Source: Neckera pumila
Lineage: Eukaryota > Streptophyta > Bryopsida > Hypnales > Neckeraceae
Direction of reading: 5' to 3'
Length of the DNA stretch: 64,000 nt
NCBI GenBank assembly: GCA_963969595.1
Contig: OZ018409.1
Span: 42,297,282 to 42,361,281 of the forward strand
Shown here: in pieces, positions 1 through 11,510 of the stretch
Position numbering within the stretch: the first letter of the stretch is position 1
Layout: the number at the start of each line of letters is the position of its first letter
Made by a program: the position numbers and the translations under genes
The notes under the pieces: generated by a model
Seen by the model: only the letters and a program-made list of their open reading frames with translations
Told to the model about the DNA's origin: nothing
Database searches by the model: none

Positions 1-138
1 CAACTTGTTCCATACTAGTTAGGTGTAAGATCCTATGGTTAGATGTGCCAAAAAAAAAAGGGTTTAATTCTTTGCTATAAAAATGGCAGTATTGAGTGTT
101 TTTTGGTAGGGAAAAGGCCTTGGGCCTTTAGGAGTTAA
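1..138 (+). mobile_element. Right end of a TTAA element, cut by the window edge
   Basis: The sequence matches the right-hand end of the roughly 920 bp TTAA family seen complete at 4937-5856: a 'gatcctatggttagat' block, a 'ggcagt' block, then 'gggcctttaggagttaa'. The element ends in TTAA at 135-138. The left part lies outside the window. No coding capacity is visible. Confidence 0.7.
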
Positions 139-364
139 TTGAAGAAAGCAAAATGTTCCTCTGTATCATGTTTGGTTCAAAATGCCTGAACTATTTTTGA
201 GCCTACCTTACCAGCAAGCATGTCTTTGATTGTTTGATTTTGGTTTTTCAAATGGAAATTCTTTGGTAGGACATTAAATCTCTCCAACTGAACATCTTTT
301 TATCCATCATACTACTAAAATCATAAATCCCTCTATAATATCATAAATGCTACCATTAATAATA

Positions 365-1066
365 GGGGCTCATGCTTGCTATGCTACGCATTCATTGTAT
401 CACATATTAGTAAAATTTTGATATATTTGAATAGTATGCATGATAATGATTTTAATAAGTCTTTGAAATAATTAATTTTAATATTTTGTAAAAATATTTT
501 AATATTTTGTAAAAATATTTTAGTATTTTGTAAAAATATTTTCAATCATGCATACATAAAAATAATATTTTCACACAAAGTTATATTATAGAAATAGAAC
601 AGTAGTTTGCAATCACCTCTGCAGTATCACTTTTACACCTTTTATGATTTCAAAATTCTATTGCTACTACCAAATGATTTTAGAAATTTATTCAATTGAA
701 GTGATTTTGGATTTCACAGCAATTAAGTTGTTTATGAAGTTTTTGAAATTTACAAGTTTTTCTTTTCAATTCACCAAATTTACAAGTTTTTGGGTTGCCA
801 TTGTTTGTAACAATTGAGTCAATTTTTGAATGCATTACAACAAATGTGTGTCTTTTACAATATTCACCATTGCATATATTTCATTTATCATTCAATAAAT
901 TTCTATTGTACATTTCAATATATGCTTACTTATAAACAAAATTATACAAAGATTTTAGTAATTTTTATTTGAAGATTTATTGAAATTTTTGTTCAGCATT
1001 TTATCTAATACATAAAAATTCTAATAAAATTCTAATAATGAATGCATAGCATAGCAAGCGCCAACC
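365..1066. mobile_element. AT-rich MITE with 23 bp terminal inverted repeats
   Basis: The block GCTTGCTATGCTACGCATTC at about 374-397 recurs inverted at about 1035-1058 with a single difference in that core. The interior of about 640 bp is AT-rich and non-coding, and includes a three-unit tandem repeat. The target duplication is not clear, so the superfamily is unassigned. Confidence 0.5.
478..542. repeat. Tandem repeat, about 21 bp x 3
   Basis: The unit aatattttgtaaaaatattt is repeated three times with one substitution. It lies inside the AT-rich MITE at 365-1066. Confidence 0.8.
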
Positions 1067-1605
1067 GTTAGTGCAACTTAAAATCCCAATCTAGGTATGG
1101 CCCCCCCAACCAACCAAACTACATGACTAGTGAGTGTCCAAATGGAAGCCTCACTGAGACTTTTGGAAAGCATGATCTGAAGTTAAATATTATGAATACT
1201 ATCAATCAATGTCCGGGAAGAACCGGTGGCTAATACAAAGTTAGCCGGTTGAAATGGTCAAAAAACCGGTTGAGCTTTGAAAGTGAAGGATGGAAAACCG
1301 GAGGAAAAATTGATAAGATAGGCAATCAACTGGTGTACATAAAAATTTGGGGGATAATTTACCCGCCTCAATTTATAATAGGGTGGATTTTAACCGGTTT
1401 GTTTTGTAAAAAGGAGGATTTTAGCTGCTATACATGTACCATAAGTGGTACATATCTGGAGTTAGGATAGGTCGGGTATTGGGATAAAGAGGCCGGGTAT
1501 TGCATAAGGGGGTCAGTGTGACCAGTTGAGGACAGGGCTAGCTGGCCGTAGGGGAGTGTTTAACAAGGGCAGCAGAGGATCCTTTTGAAGAAGGTAAAAA
1601 TTCTA

Positions 1606-1616
1606 AACCCTAAACT
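1606..1616 (+). promoter_or_regulatory. Telobox-like motif
   Basis: The string taaaccctaaa matches the plant telobox AAACCCTA. No gene is evident directly downstream, so a promoter role is unproven. Confidence 0.25.
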
Positions 1617-1675
1617 TTGATTTCTGCAACCTTTTCAATGACCGTCCTTAACTCCATACTGCATGGGTTGGGAGG

Positions 1676-1730
1676 ATTCTTGGCTTTCAGTTGGTGAAAG
1701 GCTATGCCAGGTTCAATTCCTACCAAGAAT
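1676..1730 (+). pseudogene. tRNA-like sequence lacking an anticodon arm
   Basis: ATTCTTGG at the 5' side pairs perfectly with CCAAGAAT at the 3' side, like an acceptor stem. CTTTC/GAAAG around AGTTGGT looks like a D arm, and GGTTCAATTCC matches the Pol III B box. Only 55 nt separate the ends and there is no room for an anticodon arm, so this is at best a deleted tRNA or a SINE head. It could also be coincidence. Confidence 0.35.
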
Positions 1731-2088
1731 GTAATGTCTTTTTTAGATTGTAAACCGGCAATTTTTTGACATTAGAGGATTTTCACTTTTCAAATTTTCA
1801 CTTGGAAGGAAATAGGCCGGTTACAAATTGATATGGGGGGCAAAAAACCGGAAAATTTCAGAGTTAAAAGGATGAAACCGGTGCCCTCTAAAAAAAACCG
1901 GACCATTATTGTAGAAGGAGGATATCTACTGGTAGAGCTCCAAAATCTTCCCGAACGTTGCTATCAATGTTGTTCCACAAATTATTCCAACTCTCAAATA
2001 AATGAAAAACCGATTTCTTTTCTTGGGGAGCAGCGAAGACCGTCAACCCTAAAATGAATCAGTGGACAAGAAAGTGAGGTATGTCGTA

Positions 2089-2506
2089 TGTAAGGTAGGA
2101 TGCTCTAAAAGCAACCATTTAAGGGCCGGTCCGCCTTTTTCGTAGGTTTTCATGAATAGAAATATTTTTCACTCGTTTTTCAGAGAAAGAAAAATGGATG
2201 CCAAATGTTAGCCAAATCGTTTCATATTTTTTTAAGCATTTTTGAATTAGTTGTGAATTTTCAAAGATTTATGTTGTAGGTACCTATTTGTGACCCTAGA
2301 TCTCCCAAAATGCTTCCACTTACAACTTATAAAGTGACTTGAGGAAATCAAAGCCAATAAGTGGCTCTTGCAATAAAAAATACTTTTTGGGGGGGTTCAA
2401 TCAATGACTAAAGTGGTCCATTTAAAACCAACTCATATCTATTCAATACCATTTTGTAGGGTTGATTTGAAGAAGCCGGTCACTTTCAGAGCATCCTACC
2501 TTATTT
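2089..2506. mobile_element. MITE-like element with 20 bp inverted ends
   Basis: AAGGTAGGATGCTCTAAAAG at about 2092-2111 recurs inverted at about 2484-2503 with one mismatch. The interior of about 370 bp has no coding potential. The ends resemble those of the small palindromic MITEs at 8477 and 61313 (AGGTAGGAGCAC / AAGTAGAGGCAC). Confidence 0.5.
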
Positions 2507-2509
2507 GTC

Positions 2510-3362
2510 ATATGAACTTGTGTCGTAAGTACTACTGGTAGTGGGAAAGTCAAAAGAAGAAAATAAAGTAATTTTGCTTTGCTAAAAAGAAGATTGTGCC
2601 CCATCTAATAGTAAGAGGAGTCTCAGAAAAGGGGATGCAAGTGAGTGCCTATGTCTCTTCCGATGTCCATTTTGCCTAAGAGCATCTCCTGCAGTCCGCT
2701 CAAACACCCCTGTCAGAGAAGTTTTGAGCGGCCGAGTGAAATCCAATCCCCAATAGCACTGTAGTTGGGCATGTAAAGGTCCGGGGCCTTCAGATTTTGT
2801 CTCTGCTGCACTAGAATTTGCATTTCTACAGGGACCCTCTAAGGCCCTCTTTGCCATCGAGTTCCGTGTTTTGGCAAGTCAAGGGTTAAATTAATGGAAA
2901 GTTGCCTGGGGGAAGCCGCAAGCTTCCCCATTGGCTCTGCACCATCATTTGCCGGCCCTCTTCTTCGGGTCCGCAGGAGCTTTTCCAACCCCGTTCACTT
3001 TGATTTCGCCACTCTTCCCTCCAAAGCCCATTTGGTAGGGTCAAACCCAAGAGGGCCACACGAGATACTCTTAAATGGCTGTAGGGGTCCCCAGTCCCTC
3101 ACAACCTGGTCCAGCAAACCCGACCCAAAAGAGGAGCAGCTCTGGACGGATGAGTGTTTAGACCGTCACAAAGTTTCATCCAAGGAGAATTCAAATCTCT
3201 TACTAATGGAGAGATGTGTGAATCCCAAATTTTTTCTCAAAAGAAGAATTCAAAATCTTCATCCATAGTAGCGTGGAATACTTTGTAAGGTCATATATTT
3301 ATGACCCCATGCCAAAGTCAATATGGAAGTTGTTAGTTTCAATAGGCGGTTGAATTAACCCT
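2510..3362. other. Unassigned, moderately GC-rich stretch
   Basis: This stretch holds a 124-codon plus-strand open frame (2894-3268) and an antisense one (2582-2857), neither resembling a known family. No splice or promoter logic was convincing. It may be a captured gene fragment or an old repeat. Confidence 0.3.
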
Positions 3363-4940
3363 TTAATTCCTAAATGCCCAAGGCACCCAAAACTAGTATT
3401 GGCAAAACTTCGAAGTTAAATAAAACCTAATTAAAAATGCTATTTTCAGTAGTTTATATTTTTAAGAAGTTCTTCTTGAAGTCTAATTTTAGCACCAAAA
3501 ATCCGGTTTTGAAAATAAATGATAGTGATTTTTCTATTCAAGGTTTTGTACAAGGGTACCCCTTGCAATCTTGACATCCCGTAGTGTTGAGAGCTCTTGG
3601 AAATGAGCCTCAAATAGACTAGATCTTGAAGAAAAATCACATTCAAAATTCATTTAAAAAAATTGTAGAGTACATTTTAACCCCTAAGGGACCAAGGCCT
3701 TTTTTCTACCAAAAAACTCTCAAAGTTGCCATTTCTAGAGCAAAGAATAAAAATATTTGAAAATTGTGTTTTTTTTGCACATCTAACCGTAGGATCTTAT
3801 ACCTACCTAGTATGAGAATGTGTGGAAAAAATTTCTGATTCTTTGACCGTATAGATTGCAAGATATTTGCTTTTGAAGTGAAAAAAAATACGTTTTTCAG
3901 CACACTGCGGGACTAGATTTTTTGACTTTGAACATTTTTAACTTAAAATTTTTGGACTACAAAGTTCTGAGCTTTAAATCTTTATAGTGGAGAATCGGTT
4001 TGAGAATCTAGAAAAGAAAAAGAAATTCCAAAAAACTTAATTTTCATACTTAAAAAAATTGTTAAATACAAGTAGGTACAAGATAGAAGGAAAATCTAAA
4101 ACATTAATATCTTTTATATGGAATTCAAATCCACTAATTCTAATGGTGAGATTGTTCTAGCAAGAAAACTATACCAAGTGGAACTTTTTCTTTTGAAAAA
4201 TTACAAAAATTGCATTTCAAAATGAATCCTACGAGTTATTTTTTTCAAGAAGATGCTCTAATTGCCCGAAAAATAAGATTGTCCATAACTTTCTCATACA
4301 AAATCCAAATGAAATGAATTAAAGCTTTCCAGATAGACAAAAATATAATCTATAATGGAAAAAATTATACAAACAAAAAATTAAACTTTTTGCAAAAAAA
4401 ATTTGCTGCCCCCTCTCCTCTGTTTTGAGCTTATTTGGGCATAACTTTTGTTCCCGGGCACTGACTGAAAAACAAATTATGTCCCCACGAAGCTTATTAG
4501 TTTTTCTATCTCCAAAAAAAGTTTCAGAAAATCATGATAAAAATTCAGCCCGTAGATACCTGCCCGAAATCCCATTTGTCCCCCGAAGGGACAATGGTCC
4601 TTTATGGGTTAAGAAGCCATAAATTGATTGGGGTTATATAAGTTAGGCCTTGAACCTCATGTTTTTTTGGTCACCAACTGTTTAGACTTGATTTGTGTAA
4701 AGAAGATTGAAAGATTTTTTGCAGTTTTAGTACCCTCATGGTCAAACATTATAATCTTTCATTCCATAAGTGATATTGTTTTTTTTTTTCTTTTCCTATG
4801 AGATCTCTAATATGTCTAGTTTGAATTTGTACGGTTACAATTCAAAAAAAATTGATACAACTTACCAAAATGTTGGCATTTTGTTCGATTTAGAGCAAAT
4901 CTAGGAAGCCCAAAACAGGCCTTAGGCATTTAGGGATTAA
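3363..4940. mobile_element. TTAA element (short subfamily), interrupted by another
   Basis: The element starts TTAATTCCTAAATGCCCAAG and ends GGCATTTAGGGATTAA. After removing the insertion at 3677-4612 about 640 bp remain, which matches the 658 bp copy at 19616-20273 in inverted orientation (shared words around 'tgtctagtttgaatttgtac'). It has TTAA at both ends and is non-coding. Confidence 0.7.
3677..4612 (-). mobile_element. TTAA element (about 930 bp family), nested copy
   Basis: The left end is TTAACCCCTAAGGGACCAAG and the right end is GGTCCTTTATGGGTTAA, an imperfect terminal inverted repeat. TTAA stands at both borders. The element is inserted in the shorter TTAA element at 3363-4940. The interior is AT-rich with no transposase, so it is non-autonomous. 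Confidence 0.8.
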
Positions 4941-5856
4941 TCCCTAAAGGCCCAAAGTCCCTTTAGGAGACACTTGGGATTTTGGGCAGGCTTGTGTGAC
5001 CTGAAATTTAGGCCTGATTTTTTGAAACTTTTTTAAAAGAAAGGAAATCACACTAGCTTTCTAAAAATATAATAGTTTTTTCAATTGGTGCCTAGGAGCA
5101 ATAGTTATGCCACCCAAAGTCAAAAAAACAACTTGCCGAGCAGAAAAAAAAACACTATAAAAAATTGTTTTAAGAAAAAAAAATAAAAAATCTCAAAGAT
5201 CATGTTTTTGCCTACATTTAAAACCTTGATTCATTCTATTTGGACTCAGAAAGTTATAGACAATGTTGTTTTTCAGACAATGTAGCATCTTCTTCAAAAA
5301 ACAACTTACAAAGTTCATTATTGAATGCAATTTTCAAAGAAACTCAATTTTTTTTGAAAAGGTTAAATTTTTTTGCAAGAACAATCCCACCATTGGGATT
5401 ATGGTGTTTTAATTCCACCTAAGAGCTATTAATGATTTAGTAATTCATTCAATTTTGGACCTACTTCTACTTAACAATTCTTTTATATGTGAAAATCAAG
5501 TTTTGACATTCTAAATTTTTTTTCCCCAACTCTCAATTCAAATGTTCAATATAAATTTTTTTAATCCAATGGTGTGTAGTGCAAAAAAAATCTACAAATG
5601 GCCATCAAAGTCATCTGAAATTGCAAGCCACAGTTCAAGAAAACTTCTTTTTCCAACTTCAAATGCTAATATCTTCCAATCCATATGGTCAAACTTCATG
5701 AAATTCTTAAAACATAATCTAAGACAAGTGAAGTACAAGATCCTATAGTTAGAATCTATTAAAAAATTGTTTTTTGGTTTCTTGAGTGATCGCAGCAGAA
5801 ATGGCAGTTTTCAGTGGTTTCGGAGCCAGAAAATGCCTTGGGCCTTTATGAGTTAA
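4937..5856 (+). mobile_element. TTAA element (about 920 bp family), complete copy
   Basis: It begins TTAATCCCTAAAGGCCCAAA and ends CCTTGGGCCTTTATGAGTTAA. The left TTAA is shared with the right border of the preceding element, so the two abut exactly. It is the same family as 3677-4612 in opposite orientation and has no coding capacity. Confidence 0.8.
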
Positions 5857-6079
5857 AGTCTTAATCCATTTTCAATTTATTTGCACATTTATTCTTATAC
5901 CGTACTCGGAGGTCACCTTCAGCTCATGTTTTCCAAATAATTAATTAAAGTCCAAAAAGCACTTTGGTTTTTTGAAATATAGTTTTTTTTTAGAATTCAG
6001 CATTAAAATAAAAAATACTGTAATTTCGTAGATTCAAAAGTCACTTCTTTTGGGAGTGGAAGAAGATGTATAGACAATG

Positions 6080-6625
6080 TCTTTATACAAGTGAGGTGGT
6101 AGGAGGTAGAACAACCCATATAGGATATGTAAATTAGGATTAGTAGAAGCTCAACTGCTCATACCTAGTTAAGTCAAAAGCAAAAATTGTGTTCAATGTC
6201 AAAATTTAGACCTCATTTTTGCATAGTAGAATAACTTTTTCCATAAAACTTTGAACTAAAGAAAATTGGCAAATCAAGTCTAATTTCATCTCCAAAATCT
6301 CCATTTGAGATTTTGAGTCTCCAATATAAAGTTATGAACAGAATTTAGAGAGGGGATTAGGAGAGAAATTTTCTTTGACATTTTCAAACATCCTCTCGAA
6401 ATTTTGTCCATAACTTTTGACTAGAGACTTTAAATCTCAAATAGATTTTTGGAGATGAAATTAGGATTAATTTACTAACTTTTCTTGGTTCAAAGTTTTT
6501 TGAAAGAAGTTATTCTACTATGCCAAAACAAGGTCTAAACTTCTACATTAAACACAATTCCTGCGTTTTGACAATGAGCGTTCAAGCTCAAATTCAAATT
6601 GTCCTATATCCTTTGAGGATTCATG
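6080..6625. mobile_element. Decayed foldback element
   Basis: Arms at about 6080-6300 and 6410-6625 are inverted relatives of each other (for example 'aaaatttagacctcat' against 'aggtctaaacttcta'). The element is a diverged relative of the foldback at 63197-63821, sharing the GGTGGTAGGAGGTAGAACAA block. The right outer end is eroded. It is non-coding. Confidence 0.6.
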
Positions 6626-7472
6626 ATGGACAATGAGTTTTTCTATAAAAATGACCTCTCTACCCATCACTTAGTAGGCATGTATTGGCATTTAGACATA
6701 TTGGAACATTTTCTAGCATTTCGACTTTCTTAACAATAAATTTTCTTTTGATTTGGCAAGAAGGCTTGTTAATTTTCAAAATAATTCAGCTTAAAATTAT
6801 TTAATTATTTTTCGTTGAAGGTGACCTCTGGCTATGGTTTCTTTGAACCAATGATTTTCCACAATTTCATCAAATTGGTCTTAATGTTGACGGGTGTAAC
6901 GTTTTTATTTACCTCAATAATAGTTTAGTTTGAAGTTATTTGGATAAAGTCTGACCTTGTCTTTAGTAATGTTGATTACTTTATAAAAGGCTATTTATTC
7001 ATGACTCCACACCAAAGTCTATATGGAAGTTGTCAATTTCATCGTGCGGTTGAATTAATCACTTTAACATCTTTATCTATTTTGCTTCTATCTTTGAACC
7101 AATGATTTTCTACAGTTTTAACATATTGGTCTTAACGTTGGCAGTTGCAACGTCTTATTTACCTCAAAAAAATTATTTAGTTTGAAGAATTCAAGTATGA
7201 CTTGAATGAATGAGAAGTTATTTGGACAAGATATTGCCACTTGCAATATTATATTCATCATGCAAACAAAGGACTTTAAAGCATTTAGGGACTAAAGTAG
7301 TCCGCTTGCTTCCCAAGTTTGTCATAGAGGGTGCTTTTTGAAGTGTTACCAATAAAAATCTACAACCATCATGGTAAATGTCTTCAACTAGACTCATGAT
7401 ACAATGTGGCTGTAAAGTAAATGAGTCTCTATGGAATGGTTTTGAGCCTTTTTAGTACACAAGTTGAAAGCA

Positions 7473-7594
7473 AGTCTTGGAGCATCAAGCTATAGTGTCA
7501 AGGCTAGGTGTCAAAGGTCCACATAGGTATTATCTTGGTGCCCATATTGGCTACTGACACAAAGCTTTGACACTATAGCTTGGTACTCCAAGAC
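7473..7594. repeat. Long stem-loop, miRNA-precursor-like
   Basis: Two arms of about 32 nt are complementary at all but about three positions; each arm carries GTCTTGGAG and AAGCTATAGTGTCAA. They are separated by about 58 nt. The geometry fits a plant pre-miRNA or a tiny MITE. No target or conserved family was recognised. Confidence 0.5.
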
Positions 7595-8044
7595 CTCCTT
7601 TTCTATTAATAATTCAATCCAACAAGGATGCATCTATAGACCATTTTAAAGGCTTCTCCAAGTCCCGATTTTAGAATTTCACGTAATTTACAAAAGATCT
7701 TGATTTTCTTTTCGAAGATTTCCAATTGACTACAAATAAAAAACAAACTCTGAATATGATTTTCATGATGTCCATGTAAATCAAATAAAATGGATGGTTA
7801 TAGGACAGGCCACCTTAATTAGTTAACCTTACACCTTAGTTGAATATTAAAGGTTTCCCTTGTTTTCCTCCGGTTTGCTGTACTGTTTTTGAAAATCGAT
7901 GGGAATTGTCCACGTGGTAAAAAGAAAAAAGAAAAAGAAAAAAAAAGGGGGGGGGCCCTTGCAAGGAATTTGTCATACAGAGGCTGCATGTGAGGTAACT
8001 GACCTTAAATCGCATAGTTAAGCAATTCAGCATGATTTAATATG

Positions 8045-8230
8045 GTTTTCAATATTATATTGAATTTTTTTTGTGGGGTCCAATTGGTAGTCAAAAAGGG
8101 ATTCTAGATTCTCTTAAAATGCATTTTTTGGACACTATGTGAATAAACTACAAATTTTCAAAGTGTTGAGAATAGGTGTATCCAAAAGCAATAATAGAGT
8201 TATATAAATAGTTGGAGTACATTTTAGGCA
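8045..8230. repeat. Dispersed repeat, related to 50920-51110
   Basis: Blocks such as 'tggtagtcaaaa', 'gggattctag', 'aatgcattttt' and 'aaactacaaattttca' occur in the same order at about 50925-51110. Neither copy encodes anything recognisable. Confidence 0.6.
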
Positions 8231-8476
8231 AGAATACCACTGTGCAATTTTAGGAAGCGTACAATTTTAGATGTAGTTACCTTATTGTTGGGAAGATAGA
8301 TGAGCTTTGTAGGAATAGTCATGAGAATAAAAGCTGTCGCAAATGGACTCTTGTCATAACGTTGGCATATTTATTAGGAATCTATGAAGTAAAGGTCCAA
8401 TTTTTATGCATAAACATTGTTACCAGAGTTTAGTTTAACGCTTGAAAGGCTTAAAAGCCCTTTGAAAGATATGGTA

Positions 8477-8676
8477 AGGTAGGAGCACTCAATGGCGTCA
8501 CTGTACCCAATGACGTCACTTTCTACACATGATAGTCATTTCAAAATTTAAATATAGGTTGACTGTAGATAGCTTATTTTTGTTGACCAAAATGATAAGC
8601 TATCTATAGTCTACCTACATTTGTGTTTTAGAATCATTGCCTTACCTAGAACTGATGCCATCGGGTGCTTCCACCT
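8477..8676. mobile_element. Palindromic small MITE
   Basis: AGGTAGGAGCAC and the following 'caatggcgtc' recur inverted at the other end (GATGCCATCGGGTGCTTCCA). A central stem contains GATAAGCTATCTA. A related copy is at 61313-61533. Confidence 0.6.
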
Positions 8677-8860
8677 CATATTATGAATTTCATGATATTT
8701 GAGAAAATAAACATTGACTAATATTTTTAGGACAAAGTAAACTAATGATCATGATAGTACATAAATAAGAATGTTTTGCAATTCATATTTTAAACCACAA
8801 TTGAAAAGTTCTAAGGCTAAATACGGATTGTATAGAGGGACCTCAACGGCTGTTCAAGGG

Positions 8861-9050
8861 TTAATCCTGTAAGGACGGTCTAGTCACCATGGAAATCATC
8901 TTTTTGGGTACATTGTGAATCATCTGGATAAAAAAGTTAAAAAAAAGTTAAAAAAAACACTCGTTTGAAGTCAAACTTTTATGCAAGACCTTCCCTTTTC
9001 ACACAAAATTTCAAGGTGAACATATGCACTTTTTTTTTACATAGAAAGAT
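8861..9050. mobile_element. Partial short TTAA element
   Basis: It starts TTAATCCTGTAAGGACGG and shares blocks with the 226 bp elements at 33561 and 35432 ('ccatggaaatcatc', 'gaagtcaaac', 'cccttttcac'). The far end does not match the family, so the copy is truncated. Confidence 0.5.
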
Positions 9051-9619
9051 TAGGGTTTATAATTGTTTTAATGGTGGATCACATTAGACAGAATCCAAGA
9101 GACTACAAAATTCAACATCCCCTGATCTTTGTACTTAACCCTTATAGGATCCTAGGTTAGGACACATCCAGTGTTTGAAAAAAATGGTGACTAGTTCAAA
9201 GTTAGCTAGTAGAATTGGAAGAAGAAATGGTTGCACTTTGAAAACATCAGAAAAAAACCTGATGAAAAACTCTACAAGATTTTTATTTAGAATAAAAATA
9301 AAAGAATACCAAACTCTGTATTTGAAAAAACGATTTGATATGGGAATTAAAGGAAAAATAGTTGGCTAATAGTCTAGCTTTGCATTGATCAAGTAAACTT
9401 ATTTCCTATGACTATCCTATGTGAAGGTCAAACTTAGCATAAATTAAATCATTTTAGTAAAATATTATCACATGTCATCCTGTGAATGGTATAAGGTGAC
9501 AAAGACCTGAGAATCTAACTTAGAAATTTGATTTTGGCACCTCAGTTTGGCGCCTTGATATACAATACATCAAACCTTGCAAATTGGTCTCATTGTCCAT
9601 AGGAATGGGTTGATTTCTC

Positions 9620-10803
9620 TTAACCTCTAAAGGACCAAACGGCGTTTTCTGACAACATAGCGATTTTGGGCAGCTCACTATGAATAGAAATTTTTTTTTT
9701 TTTCTTTGAAATTTTCACACATGATCCCAAGAAATAGCTTCAAGACCCAACAATTTTCAGAAGTTTTGATTATATGGTTAAAAAGTTATTGGATGATATG
9801 TCATTTCAACGTTTGGTGGGCAGCTCAAAAAATTTCTGAAAATTTGCTTTTTAAAAAATTAAAAATTTGAAATTAGTCCTCTAGATTTTCATATGTGTGG
9901 AAAGCTTTTGGATCATTCGATTTTGATTCATGAGGATGAAAATTATGAGGTATTTTAGTTTGCGGGCAATTATAGATTCCCTACTCTAAAACAAACTTTA
10001 GAGTTTTTTATTTAATTCAATTTTTAATATTTTTCAAAAAAAATAAAAGCATAGGATGTATGATGCTTATTACTACCTCTGTCCCACTAAAAAGCTCCTT
10101 ATTTTATTTCATGTTTTTCTCATACTAATTTCATTGACCATGTTGTAAAATGTATAATTCAAAATGGTCTAAATTTTATATCACCACAATCCATGGAGAA
10201 CATTGTATCTGTTCAATGGAACCAAAATAAAAATTGGACCCAAGGAAGCTTCCAATATGCATACTTAAAACTACTAAAAAAAACATGAGGTAAAATCAAG
10301 AGCTTTTTAGTGGGACAGAGGGAGTACAACATTACAATCGTTGAGATTTGCATTTTATAATTCCATAATTAAATTCTTAACAATTTAGTATTTTGAATCA
10401 ATTTCTACTTCTTTCTACTTACTATTTTTTTCCTATATGTTATACAATTCCAAATAATTGAAATTTTTCAAGCATTTAGCCAACTTGCTTTGAAGAATGA
10501 ATCCAAAGAGTTACAAGAATTTTGGACAGTTCTTCATATAAATGTGACTTTGTGAAGCACAGCTGCCTAATATTTTGCAAGGACAAAAAAAGCATTTTTG
10601 TCAATTCAAATGCTATTATCTTGCAATCTACACGGTGGAAAATTCTGAAATTTTTTCCACATCTTCTCAAATCAGTGCATTACAAGATCCTACGGTTCCA
10701 TGTGTCCAAAAATGTTGTTTTTCCTAAAATTGGTACTTGTACTAGAAATGATAGTTTTGGAGCAGTTTTGGTGAAAATATAGTCAAAAAGCTTTAGGGAT
10801 TAA
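9620..10803. mobile_element. TTAA element (third subfamily) with a Stowaway insertion
   Basis: The left end is TTAACCTCTAAAGGACCAAA and the right end is 'gctttagggattaa'. The length without the inserted MITE is about 930 bp. A related intact copy lies at 11511-12440. No transposase is encoded. Confidence 0.75.
10073..10324. mobile_element. Stowaway-like MITE, 252 bp
   Basis: The terminal inverted repeats CTACCTCTGTCCCACTAAAA and CTCCCTCTGTCCCACTAAAA are flanked by TA on both sides (10071-10072 and 10325-10326). The uninterrupted relative at about 11945-11985 gives the empty site. CTCCCTCYGTCCC ends with a TA target define Stowaway (Tc1/mariner) MITEs in plants. Confidence 0.85.
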
Positions 10804-10855
10804 AATCAAACTTCCTGTTCACCAATCACCATCAAGTTCTTCCAAAATCATCGTA

Positions 10856-11413
10856 CTACCTCCGTCCCAAAATGATCTTCTTCTTGGACAAAATGTTCCG
10901 GATTAAGGCTAAAATAACATTTTAAAAATAAATTTTGTGCTATAAGTAGAGTTTGATGCACTCCTAGCATTCTAGAAACTTTGAGTTTTGGAGCCCTTTT
11001 TAAAGGGTAGTTTTGAAATATTGCAAAGTAAAATTTTTTGGGCATTTTTAAAGATCACCATTGGGCGTGCAATTAATTGTCAAGTGTGAGATTGTCATTT
11101 TATGGACATTTAGTATATACTTAATACTATGTGAGACCCTTTGTTCCACTTCCCAAAGCTTCATCTCCTTCATTTGGGCAATATTCAAAGGATGCAAAAA
11201 ATAAGAACAAAAAGTGTTGATTGATCTCTTTCTTCATTTTGTTTGTCTTTTTATTGATGGAGGGGGGAACTACTACTTGGAGTTGTTTTATTGATCCCAA
11301 ACAGCAATAAAAAAAAAATTGACCAATTTGCATAGTCACAAAGTGAAATAGGAAGATCATATTGGGACAAAAAATTAAAGCCAACAAGAAGATCATTTTG
11401 GGACGGAGGGAGG
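10856..11413. mobile_element. Stowaway-like element, 558 bp
   Basis: The ends are CTACCTCCGTCCCAAAATGA and, inverted, CCTCCCTCCGTCCCAAAATG, with TA at 10854-10855 and 11414-11415. It is longer than a typical Stowaway MITE. A 125-codon minus-strand open frame inside (11127-11504) has no transposase features. Confidence 0.8.
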
Positions 11414-11510
11414 TAACAAAATGGAGTGGAGATAATTGTCTTGTTGTAGTAATTGCTAGAATTTGTGGTACTCGTCTCCAATGGTCTTTGCCTTTTCTTT
11501 TCATTTCAAA

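Larger units (their letters stand above)
1215..2480. repeat. Repeat tract with dispersed AACCGG/CCGG motifs
   Basis: About fifteen copies of ACCGG, GCCGG or AACCGGTT occur at irregular spacing, in both orientations, in otherwise AT-rich DNA. Short open frames here (for example 1249-1470 and 1833-2057) show no family resemblance and are probably chance. A decayed relative lies at about 9170-9370, where the same surrounding words occur but most CCGG motifs are lost. This layout resembles transposase-binding subterminal repeats of a DNA transposon (CACTA or hAT type), but that is inference. Confidence 0.5.
6626..8476. other. Gene-free AT-rich repeat DNA
   Basis: No gene is recognisable. A block near 7000-7060 resembles the flank at 3300-3360 (both contain 'tatggaagttgt' and 'ggttgaatta'). 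A 120 nt stem-loop (7473-7594) and a dispersed repeat (8045-8230) are listed separately. Confidence 0.5.

Noticed and set aside
11127..11504. 125-codon minus-strand frame
   Set aside because: It mostly lies inside a Stowaway-like element and has no transposase motif.
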